Positions 37,734 to 47,602 of a stretch of DNA of 64,000 nt are shown piece by piece. This DNA is from an uncultured Marivita sp. (GTDB taxonomy: Bacteria > Pseudomonadota > Alphaproteobacteria > Rhodobacterales > Rhodobacteraceae). The stretch spans positions 1 through 64,000 of the forward strand of contig NZ_CANKYW010000008.1 in the NCBI RefSeq assembly GCF_947488135.1, written 5' to 3'. A model generated the notes under the pieces. The model did not search any database. It was not told the DNA's origin and worked only from the letters and a program-made list of their open reading frames with translations. The stretch's first letter is position 1; each line of letters begins with the position of its first letter. The position numbers and the translations under genes are program-made.

Positions 37734-39010
37734 CAGGCCTGGATCCTTCGTTTCTTCTGGGCCGCCGCCGTCTCGCCCTTGAAGCCCGGGCTTTTCGAGA
37801 TGGCACGCTCCTGAACGAACCGCTCGTGGTTCTGCTCGATCAGGTTCAGATCGTATTCGTAATTCACCATCGCACCGGCCGATTGCCGAAGGCCGTTTTC
37901 CGACATATCGGCGGCACCGTGCACAGCGTAGATCTGCGCGCCATTGCCAAGGTGAAAGCGCGCTACCGGGTCACGCGGTGCGCCGTCCGGGGTTTTTGCC
38001 GACAGCAGATACCGCACTGCTGCCGTGCGGATCTCGTCGGGCGTGGCGGCGCCCTCGCGGATCGCGGCGTAATCCGGGGCGTCCTGTTCCTTGATCCACG
38101 CCATCAGGCCCGGAATCGGCGACAGCGTGACGTAGGTCTCCAGGCCCGGCAGTTCCTGCCGCAACTCGGCCACCACCTGTTTGATCAGAAGGTTGCCGAA
38201 GGATATCCCCTTGAGCCCCGCCTGGCAGTTCGAGATGGAATAGAAGACGGCGACCTTGGTGTCATGCGCCCGGCGCGTTTCACGGTCCTCGGTCAGCACG
38301 CTCTGGATCGACTCCGGCACCGATTGGGTGAGCGCCACTTCCACGAAGATCAGCGGCTCGTCCGGCATGGCCGGATGGAAGAACGCAAAGCAGCGCCGGT
38401 CGTCCGGGTAAAGGCGGCGGCGCAGGTCTTCCCAATCGCGGATGGCGTGGACCGCTTCGTATTTGACGATCTTCTCGAGGATACTGGCCGGGGTTTCCCA
38501 ACTGATCTGCCGCAGGACAAGGAACCCCCTGTTGAACCAGCTGCGCAGAAGGTGCTGGAAATCCATATCGGTGCGGGCCAGATCGGGTTCGTCCTTCACC
38601 GCTTTCAAGAGGTCGGTCCGCATGTTCACGAGAGCCAGCGTCGCGCCGGGCGCCTGGTTCAACCGGCGCAACAGCTCCTGCCGCCGGGGTTCGGCTTGGG
38701 TGGCGATGGTTCTGTAATCCCGCGCGTCACCGCTTGTCTTGTAGGCGGTGATCGCCGCGTCCAGCGCATCGAGGTCGATCTCGAGCCCGTCGTTGAGGAA
38801 CCGGAAGAACGCCAGCCGGTCCGCATCGGACATCCGCGTATAGCGATGGACGATGGCCTGCGCCAGAGTGATCCCGGACACCTCGCCCTCGGCGTCCAGA
38901 AGCGACGTGCACATCTCTTCGATCGACCGGTCATCGCTCACCCGGGACGTGGCCCGCCGCCGCTCGAACAGCGTGTTGAGCATGTCACCAAGGAAACTGC
39001 GTTCGGACAT
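37733..39010 (-). CDS. matA: Malonyl-CoA decarboxylase
   Basis: ISWETPASILEKIVKYEAVHAIRDWEDLRRRLYPDDRRCFAFFHPAMPDEPLIFVEVALT; GISFGNLLIKQVV. Confidence 0.93.
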   Translation of the reverse strand: MSERSFLGDMLNTLFERRRATSRVSDDRSIEEMCTSLLDAEGEVSGITLAQAIVHRYTRMSDADRLAFFRFLNDGLEIDLDALDAAITAYKTSGDARDYRTIATQAEPRRQELLRRLNQAPGATLALVNMRTDLLKAVKDEPDLARTDMDFQHLLRSWFNRGFLVLRQISWETPASILEKIVKYEAVHAIRDWEDLRRRLYPDDRRCFAFFHPAMPDEPLIFVEVALTQSVPESIQSVLTEDRETRRAHDTKVAVFYSISNCQAGLKGISFGNLLIKQVVAELRQELPGLETYVTLSPIPGLMAWIKEQDAPDYAAIREGAATPDEIRTAAVRYLLSAKTPDGAPRDPVARFHLGNGAQIYAVHGAADMSENGLRQSAGAMVNYEYDLNLIEQNHERFVQERAISKSPGFKGETAAAQKKRRIQA

Positions 39011-39014
39011 GATG

Positions 39015-39401
39015 TCAGTCGAACCTCACATTTTGCGCCGAAAGCGCCACGGAAAAGGTCAGCGACCCTTCGTTGATCAGCCAGCGGCGCAGCACGAAAC
39101 TGCGCGCTCCGTTGGCGTGCATCGGATCGGCTTCGGCCAAGGCGCGGGCGTCGTCGATCGAAGCCGCACGGTAGATAATGAGACCGATGCCCTTCATCAA
39201 CTCCCCCGTCTCGTCCGAAACCGGCCCGGCAAGGAACAAAGCCCCCCGCGCTTCAAGCTCGGCCTGATAGGCCAGATGCGCGGGCAGCGTTTCCTTGACC
39301 TTGGCCGGATCACCGCCAGGCGTCGAAAGAACCATGTAAAGCTCGTGGGCCAACGCCCCCCGCGCGCGGGCCTCGGCGGCGTATTCAGTCCAGCTGGGCA
39401 T
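39015..39401 (-). CDS. YciI-like family protein
   Basis: Small alpha/beta protein with LPAHLAYQAELEARGALFLAGPV and DDARALAEADPMHANGA. Confidence 0.8.
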   Translation of the reverse strand: MPSWTEYAAEARARGALAHELYMVLSTPGGDPAKVKETLPAHLAYQAELEARGALFLAGPVSDETGELMKGIGLIIYRAASIDDARALAEADPMHANGARSFVLRRWLINEGSLTFSVALSAQNVRFD

Positions 39402-39493
39402 GTGGTTCTCCGGTGATTTTCAAAAATATCGATTTTATTTGACTTGATGCTTGTTTATCGTCAAAAATTGAGTCGATCAACAAGGAGTTTGAT

Positions 39494-40378
39494 ATGCGTT
39501 TTCTCGTTGGCACCGTCGGTGACGTGCAGAGTGTCTTCGCCATTGAGGGCGATCGGGCCACCAATCTCACCTCCGCCGTGGCCGGGATCGGGTGTGATCT
39601 GTCCGCGCTCGCTGCATCTCCTGACCTTGTGGCGCAGGCGAAAGCCGCGCTAGGCGCGGGCGACACCCTGTCCGTAGCCGACATCACGCCGGCGCTGCCG
39701 ATCACGACTCCGGGCAAGTTCATCTGCCTTGGCCTGAACTATGTCGAGCATATCAAGGAAGGCGGATACGACATCCCCGATTATCCCGCGCTTTTCATGC
39801 GCGGCCACAATTCGCTGATGCCCGCCGGGGCACCGATGGTGCGTCCGTCCTGTTCCGAAAAGCTCGATTACGAGGCCGAGCTTTTGCTGATCATCGGCAA
39901 GGGCGGACGTCACATCCCCGAAGACAGGGCGCTCGATCACGTTTTCGGCTATACCGTGTTCAATGATGGCTCTGTCCGCGACTACCAGCGAAAGACGCAC
40001 CAGTGGACGCCCGGCAAGAACTTCGATGACACCGGCGCCGTGGGACCGATCGTCGTTACACCGGAAGAACTGCCCGAGGGCGCCAGCGGGCTGAAGATCG
40101 AAAGCCGCGTCGGCAACGAGATCCTGCAATCGTCCAATACGTCGAACATGATCTGGGGCGCGGCGCGCTCCATCGCGATTATCTCGGAATACACGACGTT
40201 GCATCCGGGCGATCACATCGCGCTCGGTACGCCCCCGGGTGTCGGCCACGCCAAGAAGCCTGACCCGCGCTGGCTGCGCCCCGGCGAGACCATCGAGATC
40301 GAGATCGAAGGCATCGGCATTTGCGCCAGCCCGGTAATCGACGAAGACACCGTGGCCAGCAGAACGGCGGCCGAATGA
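39494..40378 (+). CDS. Fumarylacetoacetate hydrolase family protein, copy D
   Basis: FICLGLNYVEHIKEGG, KLDYEAELLLIIGKGGRHI, GDHIALGTPPGVGHAK. Confidence 0.93.
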   Translation: MRFLVGTVGDVQSVFAIEGDRATNLTSAVAGIGCDLSALAASPDLVAQAKAALGAGDTLSVADITPALPITTPGKFICLGLNYVEHIKEGGYDIPDYPALFMRGHNSLMPAGAPMVRPSCSEKLDYEAELLLIIGKGGRHIPEDRALDHVFGYTVFNDGSVRDYQRKTHQWTPGKNFDDTGAVGPIVVTPEELPEGASGLKIESRVGNEILQSSNTSNMIWGAARSIAIISEYTTLHPGDHIALGTPPGVGHAKKPDPRWLRPGETIEIEIEGIGICASPVIDEDTVASRTAAE

Positions 40379-41040
40379 TGGCGGACGGACAGGACAATAT
40401 GACTGACCTGCGCCGGCGCGCCCAACAGGCGGTGCGCGATCTGCGCGCGCGCAAGCCGCAACTGGATGACGCCTCCATCGACGTGATTCTGCGCGACGCC
40501 CGTTCGCACTACGCCTGGACCGACAAACCGGTCAGCGACGAGATGCTGCACACCCTTTTCGAGATCACGATTCAGGGGCCGACCAGCATGAACACCTGCC
40601 CCGCCCGCTTCGTCTTCGTGCGCAGCGACGCGGCCAAGGATCGTTTGGCGAAATCGCTCAAGGCCAAGAACATCGACAAGATGCGCGCGGCCCCCGTGAC
40701 CGCGATCATCGCATGGGATCCGCTTTATTGGCAGCGGCTGGATTTCCTCTTCCCGCACGAGGACCGCAAACCGCTGTTCGAAGGCAAGAAAGAGTATGCC
40801 CACGACACCGCGTTCCGCAATTCCACGCTGCAAGGCGCGTATTTCATGATCGCCGCCCGCGCGATGGGGCTCGATGTGGGGGCGATGTCGGGGTTCTCCA
40901 ACAAGATCGTGGACGAGGAGTTCTTTGCGGACAACGGATGGAAATCGAATTTTCTGTGTAACATCGGCTACGCGGACGAAACCGCGTTGTTCCAGAAACT
41001 TCCGCGTTTCGAATTCGATGACGTGTGCAAGGTGATCTGA
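40375..41040 (+). CDS. Nitroreductase family protein, malonic semialdehyde reductase (RutE)-like
   Basis: ARSHYAWTDKPVSDEMLHTLFEITIQGPTSMNTCPARFVFV; GLDVGAMSGFSNKIVDEEFFADNGWKSNFLCNIGY. Confidence 0.85.
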   Translation: MMADGQDNMTDLRRRAQQAVRDLRARKPQLDDASIDVILRDARSHYAWTDKPVSDEMLHTLFEITIQGPTSMNTCPARFVFVRSDAAKDRLAKSLKAKNIDKMRAAPVTAIIAWDPLYWQRLDFLFPHEDRKPLFEGKKEYAHDTAFRNSTLQGAYFMIAARAMGLDVGAMSGFSNKIVDEEFFADNGWKSNFLCNIGYADETALFQKLPRFEFDDVCKVI

Positions 41041-41151
41041 AGCAAGACAACGCCGGGGAGGGCGGTACGACCACGCTCATCCGAAACGGGATGATGCCTG
41101 ACTGAACAAATACGATCCGGGCGAAAAGCCCAACTTTCTGGGAGGAAATAC

Positions 41152-42225
41152 ATGAAACATACGACGAAACGCAGCCTGATGGGCGCGGCACTGGCGACCG
41201 TGATGGCGCTGCCCGCCGTGGCACAGGAAAAAATCTCGGCGGTCGTGATCGACGGCTATCCGGCCCGCGCGCTCTGGGTTGAGGAGTTCACCAACTTCTT
41301 CATCCCCGAAGTCAATCGCCGCCTGTCCGAGACCGGCAATTACGAGATCGAATGGCAGGAAAACTACGGCGGTTCCATCGTGAAGCCGCGCGGCGTGCTG
41401 GAAGGCATCCAGCTCGGTCTCGGCGATATCGGCATCGTCACCACGATCTTCCATTCGTCCAAGCTGCCCAGCCAGGGGATCGCCGGATCGACACCGTTCG
41501 TGTCCTCCGATGCGCGCGCCGTGGCCAAGGCCGTTGACGAAATCGCCCGCGAATTTCCGGCCATGAACAACGAGTTCAACGCGCAGAACCAGGTCTATCT
41601 GGCCACCGGCGTCGTGCTCGACACCTATCAGGTGTTCTGTTCGTCCGAAGTGTCCTCGGTCGCGGACCTCGAAGGCAAGAAGATCGCCGGTGCGGGCGTG
41701 AACCTGCGCTACCTCGAAGGCATCGAAGGCGCCGCGGGCGTGCGCGGGGGTCTCACCGATTTTTACAACATGGTGCAGACCGGCCTCGTGGATTGCGCGA
41801 TGCTGTGGCCCGAAGCGGCCTCGACATTCAAGATCGCCGAAGTGGCGCCCTACATGCTCGAAGCCGATCTGGGCGCGGTGAACACCAAGACCGTGACCGT
41901 GAACGCCGATTACTGGGAGAACCTCCCGGATGAGGTCAAAGAGGTGCTGCAAGCCGTCGCCATCGACTACCGCGACCACGTGGCCGGCATCGCCATGGAT
42001 CTCGCCCAAACGTCGCGCAACACCTATGTCGAGCAAGGCGGCACGATTGTCGAACTCTCGGACGAAGACCGCGCGGCCTGGGCCAACGGTATGCCGAACA
42101 TCGCGCAGGAATGGGCCGAAACGCTGAACAACAGCGGTGAACCCGGCACCGAGATGCTGGCGGCCTATCTGGGCAAGCTGTCCGAAGCCGGCTTTGACGG
42201 CGTTCGTGACTGGACAGCCGAATAA
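41152..42225 (+). CDS. dctP: TRAP transporter substrate-binding protein (second system)
   Basis: Signal peptide; GVLEGIQLGLGDIGIVTTIFHSSKLP; followed by dctQ/dctM. Confidence 0.9.
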   Translation: MKHTTKRSLMGAALATVMALPAVAQEKISAVVIDGYPARALWVEEFTNFFIPEVNRRLSETGNYEIEWQENYGGSIVKPRGVLEGIQLGLGDIGIVTTIFHSSKLPSQGIAGSTPFVSSDARAVAKAVDEIAREFPAMNNEFNAQNQVYLATGVVLDTYQVFCSSEVSSVADLEGKKIAGAGVNLRYLEGIEGAAGVRGGLTDFYNMVQTGLVDCAMLWPEAASTFKIAEVAPYMLEADLGAVNTKTVTVNADYWENLPDEVKEVLQAVAIDYRDHVAGIAMDLAQTSRNTYVEQGGTIVELSDEDRAAWANGMPNIAQEWAETLNNSGEPGTEMLAAYLGKLSEAGFDGVRDWTAE

Positions 42226-42257
42226 AGCCAAGCGGCGATCCGAAAGAGGTCACACCC

Positions 42258-42809
42258 ATGCTGAAGTCTGCCGTTGCTGGCGTATCTCGGGTCGCCAATA
42301 CCCTTGCCATCGCGTCCAACGCCCTGGGCACCCTCGTGGTGCTGGCGTTGGTCGTCATCCTGAACGTCGACGTGATCGCCCGCGGGGTGTTCTCGGCCCC
42401 GATCAAGGGCACGTATGAGATGGTGCAGTTTTCCGTCGTATTGATCGTGTTCCTGCAACTGGCCGACGTGGTCCGGGTGGACCGGCTGACCCGGTCCGAC
42501 GGTTTTCTGAACGTGGTACACAAAAGACGCCCCCGGATCGCCGCGAACATGCGGCGGATCATCAACGCGATCTCGGCCATCTTCATGGGTTTGATCGCCT
42601 ACATCACCTTCCCCGAGTTTCTGCACATGTGGGACACGCAGGATTACTTTGGCGTGCCGGGCCTGTTCACCCTGCCCTGGTGGCCGGTGAAGCTCGTCAT
42701 CACATTGGGCACGGCGCTGTCCTGCCTGATCTTCGTGCTCAAGGTGATCGCGGGCAAAGACCGCTCGGAGCTGGTGCGCACGCCCGAACATGACGAGTCC
42801 TCGCAATGA
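42258..42809 (+). CDS. dctQ: TRAP transporter small permease (second system)
   Basis: 4-TM DctQ-like protein; overlaps dctM. Confidence 0.88.
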   Translation: MLKSAVAGVSRVANTLAIASNALGTLVVLALVVILNVDVIARGVFSAPIKGTYEMVQFSVVLIVFLQLADVVRVDRLTRSDGFLNVVHKRRPRIAANMRRIINAISAIFMGLIAYITFPEFLHMWDTQDYFGVPGLFTLPWWPVKLVITLGTALSCLIFVLKVIAGKDRSELVRTPEHDESSQ

Positions 42810-44110
42810 CCCCTATCGAGATCGGCCTCATCTCGGTCGTCGCCATCGTCTTCCTGATCTATTCGGGCGTCTACATCCCCGTCGCGCTTGGCATGGTGTC
42901 TTTCGTGTCGATCTGGCTGATGCGGGACAACTTCACGCTGGCGCTGAACCTGCTCAAAGTGGCGGTCGGCGACAGCGCGATGGAGTACAGCTTCGCCACC
43001 ATCCCGCTATTCACCTTCATGGGACTGATCGTCTCCAAAGCCGGGCTGGGTCGCGATATCTACGAGGTCATGACCATGCGCTTCCGCAAGGTCAAAGGCG
43101 GGATCGGCATGGCGACCGTGGGCGCAAACGCGGTGTTCGCGGCCGTGACCGGATCATCCATCGCGTCGGCCTCGGTCTTTACCAAGGTGTCGGTGCCGCA
43201 GATGATGGCGCAGGACTACAACCCGCGCTTCGCGGTCGGGGTCGTGGCCGGATCGTCGGTGCTGGGCATGATCATTCCGCCGTCGGCGATGCTCATCATC
43301 TATTCCTTCGTGGCCGAACAATCGGTCGGCGACATGTTCCTGGCCGGTGTCATCCCGGGCATCCTGCTGGCCATCGCCTATGTCGCCGCGATCTGGTTCA
43401 TGGGCCGCTTCACGCCGGGCTTCGTCGGCGGACGGGTGGTCGAAGACACCGAGTGGATGACAGGCCGCGAGATTGCGTCCAAGACGTTGCCGACCCTGTT
43501 CCTGATCACCGTGGTTCTGGGCGGCATCTACACAGGCTGGCTCACCGCGGTCGAGGCTGGCGCCGCCGGGGCGCTTGTTGCGCTGATCATCGCGTTCTTC
43601 CGCAAGTCCATGACGCCCAAGGCGTTCTGGCACGCGCTGCTCGAAACCGGTCACATCACCGCAGCGATCCTCTTCCTGATCACCGCCGCGTCGATCTACA
43701 GCCGGATGCTGGGACTTGCCGGGTTGCCGAACCAGCTCGAAGACCTGCTTGCGGGCAGTTCGGCATCATTCTGGACGGTCATGCTGCTTTACGTGCTGCT
43801 GATGCTCTTTCTCGGCACGCTTCTAGATACCGCGTCGATCATCCTGATTGTTGTTCCGCTGTTCCTGCCGCTGGCCGAGGCGCTGGATATGTCGCTGATC
43901 TGGTTCGGGATCATCACCGTGGTCGGCGCGGAAATCGGACTGCTGACGCCCCCGCTGGGCATATCGTGTTTCGTCATCAAATCGACCATCGACGATGACC
44001 GCATCTCACTCAAGGACGTGTTCATGGGCGCCCTGCCCTTCGCCTTCGTGATGCTGATCGTCCTCTTCATCCTGATCGAATTTCCGATCCTCAGCCTTGC
44101 CCTCATCTAA
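42806..44110 (+). CDS. dctM: TRAP transporter large permease (second system)
   Basis: FATIPLFTFMGLIVSKAGLGRDIYEV, GMIIPPSAMLIIYSFV, EIGLLTPPLGISCFVI. Confidence 0.95.
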   Translation: MTPIEIGLISVVAIVFLIYSGVYIPVALGMVSFVSIWLMRDNFTLALNLLKVAVGDSAMEYSFATIPLFTFMGLIVSKAGLGRDIYEVMTMRFRKVKGGIGMATVGANAVFAAVTGSSIASASVFTKVSVPQMMAQDYNPRFAVGVVAGSSVLGMIIPPSAMLIIYSFVAEQSVGDMFLAGVIPGILLAIAYVAAIWFMGRFTPGFVGGRVVEDTEWMTGREIASKTLPTLFLITVVLGGIYTGWLTAVEAGAAGALVALIIAFFRKSMTPKAFWHALLETGHITAAILFLITAASIYSRMLGLAGLPNQLEDLLAGSSASFWTVMLLYVLLMLFLGTLLDTASIILIVVPLFLPLAEALDMSLIWFGIITVVGAEIGLLTPPLGISCFVIKSTIDDDRISLKDVFMGALPFAFVMLIVLFILIEFPILSLALI

Positions 44111-44121
44111 GGAGTGATCTC

Positions 44122-44991
44122 ATGCGCGACGTCACCAAGGACAACATCACCGACGTCTTCATGGGCTATATGGGCCCCGACATGGACCCGCGCCTGCGCG
44201 AGGTTCTGAGCAGCCTCGTCCGCCACCTGCACGACTTTGCCCGCGAGGTGAACCTGACGCACGAGGAATGGAACAAAGGCATCGCGTTCCTCGAAGCCGC
44301 CGGTGAGATCTCGGACAAGGAGCGGCACGAATTCGTACTGCTTTCGGATGTGCTGGGCCTGTCGTCACTGGTCGATATGCTGCATTCCAACCCAGAGGGC
44401 ACGTCATCCTCGGTGCTGGGGCCGTTTCACATCACCGGCTCTCCGCCGCTGCCGCTGGGTGGCGATCTGCGCAAGGATTTCGACGACACGGTGCTGCTGG
44501 TCGAAGGCATGATCCGCGACACCGACGGCAAGCCCATCCCGGGTGCGACGCTCGACATCTGGCAGACCGCCCCGAACGGGCTTTATTCCAGCCAGGATCC
44601 CGATCAGGACACCTACTCCTTCCACGGCATCCAAACCGTCGGCGATGATGGCCGCTACCGGTTCACCTCGGTGCGCCCGGTGGAATACACCGTGCCCTCC
44701 GATGGTCCGGTTGGCGACATCCTGCGGGCCTGCGGCCGCCACCCGTGGCGTCCGTCACACCTGCATTTCATCGTGGAAGCCGACGGCTTCAAACCGTTGG
44801 TGACAGAAGTGTTCGCCGCCGATGATCCCTATCTCGATCAGGATACGGTCTTCGGCGTGCGCAAGGACCTTGTCATGTCCTATGAACACATGCCCGCAGG
44901 CAGTTTCCCGGATCAGGGGTTCGAGCTTTCCGGCAAGGTCGATGACCCCTACCTCAGGGTCGAATTCGACCTGACGCTCGTTAAGCAATAA
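44122..44991 (+). CDS. Intradiol ring-cleavage dioxygenase, hydroxyquinol/catechol 1,2-dioxygenase type
   Basis: GATLDIWQTAPNGLYSSQDPDQ, YRFTSVRPVEYTVPSDGPVGDILRACGRHPWRPSHLHFIVEADG (Tyr/His iron ligands); N-terminal helical dimerisation domain. Confidence 0.92.
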   Translation: MRDVTKDNITDVFMGYMGPDMDPRLREVLSSLVRHLHDFAREVNLTHEEWNKGIAFLEAAGEISDKERHEFVLLSDVLGLSSLVDMLHSNPEGTSSSVLGPFHITGSPPLPLGGDLRKDFDDTVLLVEGMIRDTDGKPIPGATLDIWQTAPNGLYSSQDPDQDTYSFHGIQTVGDDGRYRFTSVRPVEYTVPSDGPVGDILRACGRHPWRPSHLHFIVEADGFKPLVTEVFAADDPYLDQDTVFGVRKDLVMSYEHMPAGSFPDQGFELSGKVDDPYLRVEFDLTLVKQ

Positions 44992-45009
44992 TCGCCGTAA
45001 CCGCCCGGT

Positions 45010-45699
45010 TCAGGACAACACGCCGTCGCCCATGAGACCGGACAGGAACGCACCGGTCGTCCGGTAGTGGTTCAACAAGTCGGTGCTGGCCTCTTCCGCA
45101 TTGCGCGCGATGGCCGCGTTCAGGATGCGGGTATGCTCGTCGCTCACATCCCGGCGTTGGTAGTTCAACGCGTTCCCGGCCAGAAACCTGTAGCGGATGT
45201 TCAGATCGTAAAGCTGCGAACAGAATTTCAGCAGGATCGGCGACTTCGCACCGGCGAGCAACGCCATGTGAAACGCCTTGTGATGTGCCTCGAACGTGGC
45301 TGCATCCGTCTCGCGTGCGCGGTGCATCCTGTGATGCGCCAGAACGATCCCCTCTTCCCAGGCCTCGGTGGCGTTGGCGATGCTCTCGCGCAAAGCCAGG
45401 TCTTCGAGGTTGCAGCGCAACATCAGGATCTCGTCGAAATTCGCCTTGCTCACCTCGGCGGTGCGGAACCCGCGCTGGTCGATGCGTTCAACAAGGTTGT
45501 CTGATGTCAGAAGGCTCAGCGCCTCGCGGATGGGCGATGCCCCGGTATCAAGACGTTTGCGCAGCCCGTCGATCTTGAGCTTTTCGCCCGGCTTCAATTC
45601 GCCCGTCACGATCATGTTGCGCAAAGAGACATAGGCGCGATGGGTGGCGGAACCCTCTTCTGTCTCGACGTCCAGATTGACGATGTTCATGGTCGACAC
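45010..45699 (-). CDS. GntR family transcriptional regulator (FCD domain)
   Basis: LKPGEKLKIDGLRKRLDTGASPIREALSLLTSDNLVERIDQRGFRTAEVS. Confidence 0.93.
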   Translation of the reverse strand: MSTMNIVNLDVETEEGSATHRAYVSLRNMIVTGELKPGEKLKIDGLRKRLDTGASPIREALSLLTSDNLVERIDQRGFRTAEVSKANFDEILMLRCNLEDLALRESIANATEAWEEGIVLAHHRMHRARETDAATFEAHHKAFHMALLAGAKSPILLKFCSQLYDLNIRYRFLAGNALNYQRRDVSDEHTRILNAAIARNAEEASTDLLNHYRTTGAFLSGLMGDGVLS

Positions 45700-45916
45700 G
45701 TTCCCGGATTAGCACAAAACCCCCGCCGTGAGGCGAAAGTAGCGCGGTCAATGCAAGTCGCAAAGCGAATGCCCGGTCAACTGCATCAACAGGCTCATTC
45801 ATTTCCTTTTTCTAGATATAAAGACGATACGTCAATAATAATCGATATTTTCCGTACGCCACGGACGCGTCTACCCGGAGCGGGCCAAACCCGATCCAGG
45901 ATTACTCAGACACCAA

Positions 45917-45957
45917 ACAAAAAAGCCGGAGCACTGCGCGCTGCACTGCCCCGGCTT
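45917..45957 (-). terminator. Rho-independent terminator downstream of FAH copy B
   Basis: Minus strand: AAGCCGG ... CCGGCTT stem followed by TTTTTGTTTGG. Confidence 0.75.
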
Positions 45958-45973
45958 CCGATGTCTTGCGACC

Positions 45974-46657
45974 TTACACGACCTTGACGGTCAGCGATCC
46001 AACGCCCTCGATGGTCGCTTCCATCACGTCGCCCTTGACCACCGCGTTCACGCCCGACGGTGTGCCGGCCATGATGACGTCGCCTGCGGCCAGTTCGAAA
46101 TACTCCGACAGGTAGGAAATCATTTCCGGAACCTTCCAGATCATCTGGTTCAGGTCGCCCTCCTGACGCAGCTCCCCGTTCACGTTCAGCGCGATGCGTC
46201 CCTGATCCGGATGCCCGACCTCGGACACCGGCAGCAAGGGGCCAACCGGGCCGGAGCGTTCGAAGGCTTTGCCGATCTCCCACGGGCGGCCCATCTTCTT
46301 CATCTCGCCCTGCAAATCGCGCCGCGTCATGTCGAGCGACACGCCATACCCCCAGACATGATCGAGCGCCTTGTCGAGCGGGATGTCGGTGCCGCCGGAT
46401 TTCAGGCCGACCAGCAACTCCACCTCGTGATGCACATCGGACGTGTGCGGCGGATAGGGAAATTCGCCCGACGCATCGAGGTTGTTGGGGTTCTTCTGGA
46501 AGAAAAACGGCGGCTCGCGATCGGGATCGTGGCCCATTTCCACGGCGTGCGCCGCGAAGTTGCGGCCGATGCAATAGACGCGCCTGACGGGGAATGTGCC
46601 TCCGCCCTGCGTTGGAATGGTGTGCACCTGCGGCGCGGGAATGACATGATCGGACAT
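45974..46657 (-). CDS. Fumarylacetoacetate hydrolase family protein, copy B (close paralog of copy A)
   Basis: VYCIGRNFAAHAVEMGHDPDREPPFFFQKNPNNLDASGEFPYPPHTSDVHHEVELLV; SD gaggagg upstream of the ATG at 46657. Confidence 0.93.
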   Translation of the reverse strand: MSDHVIPAPQVHTIPTQGGGTFPVRRVYCIGRNFAAHAVEMGHDPDREPPFFFQKNPNNLDASGEFPYPPHTSDVHHEVELLVGLKSGGTDIPLDKALDHVWGYGVSLDMTRRDLQGEMKKMGRPWEIGKAFERSGPVGPLLPVSEVGHPDQGRIALNVNGELRQEGDLNQMIWKVPEMISYLSEYFELAAGDVIMAGTPSGVNAVVKGDVMEATIEGVGSLTVKVV

Positions 46658-46815
46658 CGCTTTCCTCCTCAAGCGTTTCGTTGCAAAGGGACCGGGTCAA
46701 ACGCGCTCTGCGTCACACTCAGAATCCCTCACGGCCCGACCAACCCGGCGCAGCCGTCACCCATTTAATCACGAACTTCCCGCGGAATTTGCAAGGTTTC
46801 CACGCTGCAACCCGT

Positions 46816-47529
46816 TCAACCATTTCCCGAATTGGTTGGATTTTGGCGCGTCATCTCGTGCGGTGCGCCGTTCGGCAGAACCCGCGAATAAACCGATTTG
46901 AGATGCGTGAGCATCGCCTGCGCCGCAAGCTCGGCGTCACCGGCACCGATGGCCGAGACGATGACATCGTGCTCATAGAAGCTGGTATATTCCTCGGGCG
47001 GTTTGCGCGTCATGCGTGGCTGGCCCCAGACGATCGACCGGCGCACCGCGTTCAGCGTTTCGAAGAAGTAGAGAAACAGCTGATTCCGCGTCGCGCGGGC
47101 GATGGCGTGGTGCAGATTGTTGTCCCACGCCTCGTAAGACCGCCAGTCTTCGGCCTCCCGGCAGCGTTGGGCGCAAAGCCGCATTTGTTCGCGATCCGAA
47201 CGCGTTGCCTGAAGCGCGGCCATGCGGCACAGCTGCGGTTCGATGGTAAAACGCACGGCCACCACCTGCTCTGGTTTGATCTGGTCGCCAAGATAGGTGA
47301 CGTCCTGCAAATTCAGCACCGGGCGCGAGCCAACGAAGGTGCCCCGCCCCACGTGCCGCCAGATGCGCCCCTGCGCCTCGAGCTCATCAAGGGCCTTGCG
47401 CAGTTGGTTCCGTGTCGTGCCCAGCATCTTGCACAATTCCCGCTCCGGCGGCACCCGATCATTGTGCCGGTATCCCGCCGTGTCGATCAATTCCCGCAAC
47501 TTGTGCGCCAGATCGGTATTCGAGGTCAT
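46816..47529 (-). CDS. FadR/GntR family transcriptional regulator (FCD domain), copy B
   Basis: wHTH RVPPERELCKMLGTTRNQLRKALDELEAQGRIWRHVGRGTFV; similar to copy A. Confidence 0.92.
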   Translation of the reverse strand: MTSNTDLAHKLRELIDTAGYRHNDRVPPERELCKMLGTTRNQLRKALDELEAQGRIWRHVGRGTFVGSRPVLNLQDVTYLGDQIKPEQVVAVRFTIEPQLCRMAALQATRSDREQMRLCAQRCREAEDWRSYEAWDNNLHHAIARATRNQLFLYFFETLNAVRRSIVWGQPRMTRKPPEEYTSFYEHDVIVSAIGAGDAELAAQAMLTHLKSVYSRVLPNGAPHEMTRQNPTNSGNG

Positions 47530-47602
47530 ATTCCGCCCAATTTGATGATTGGTTGATTGATCGAAACCGTAAGACGACGAAACATGGATGGAAAGGGGAG
47601 AG

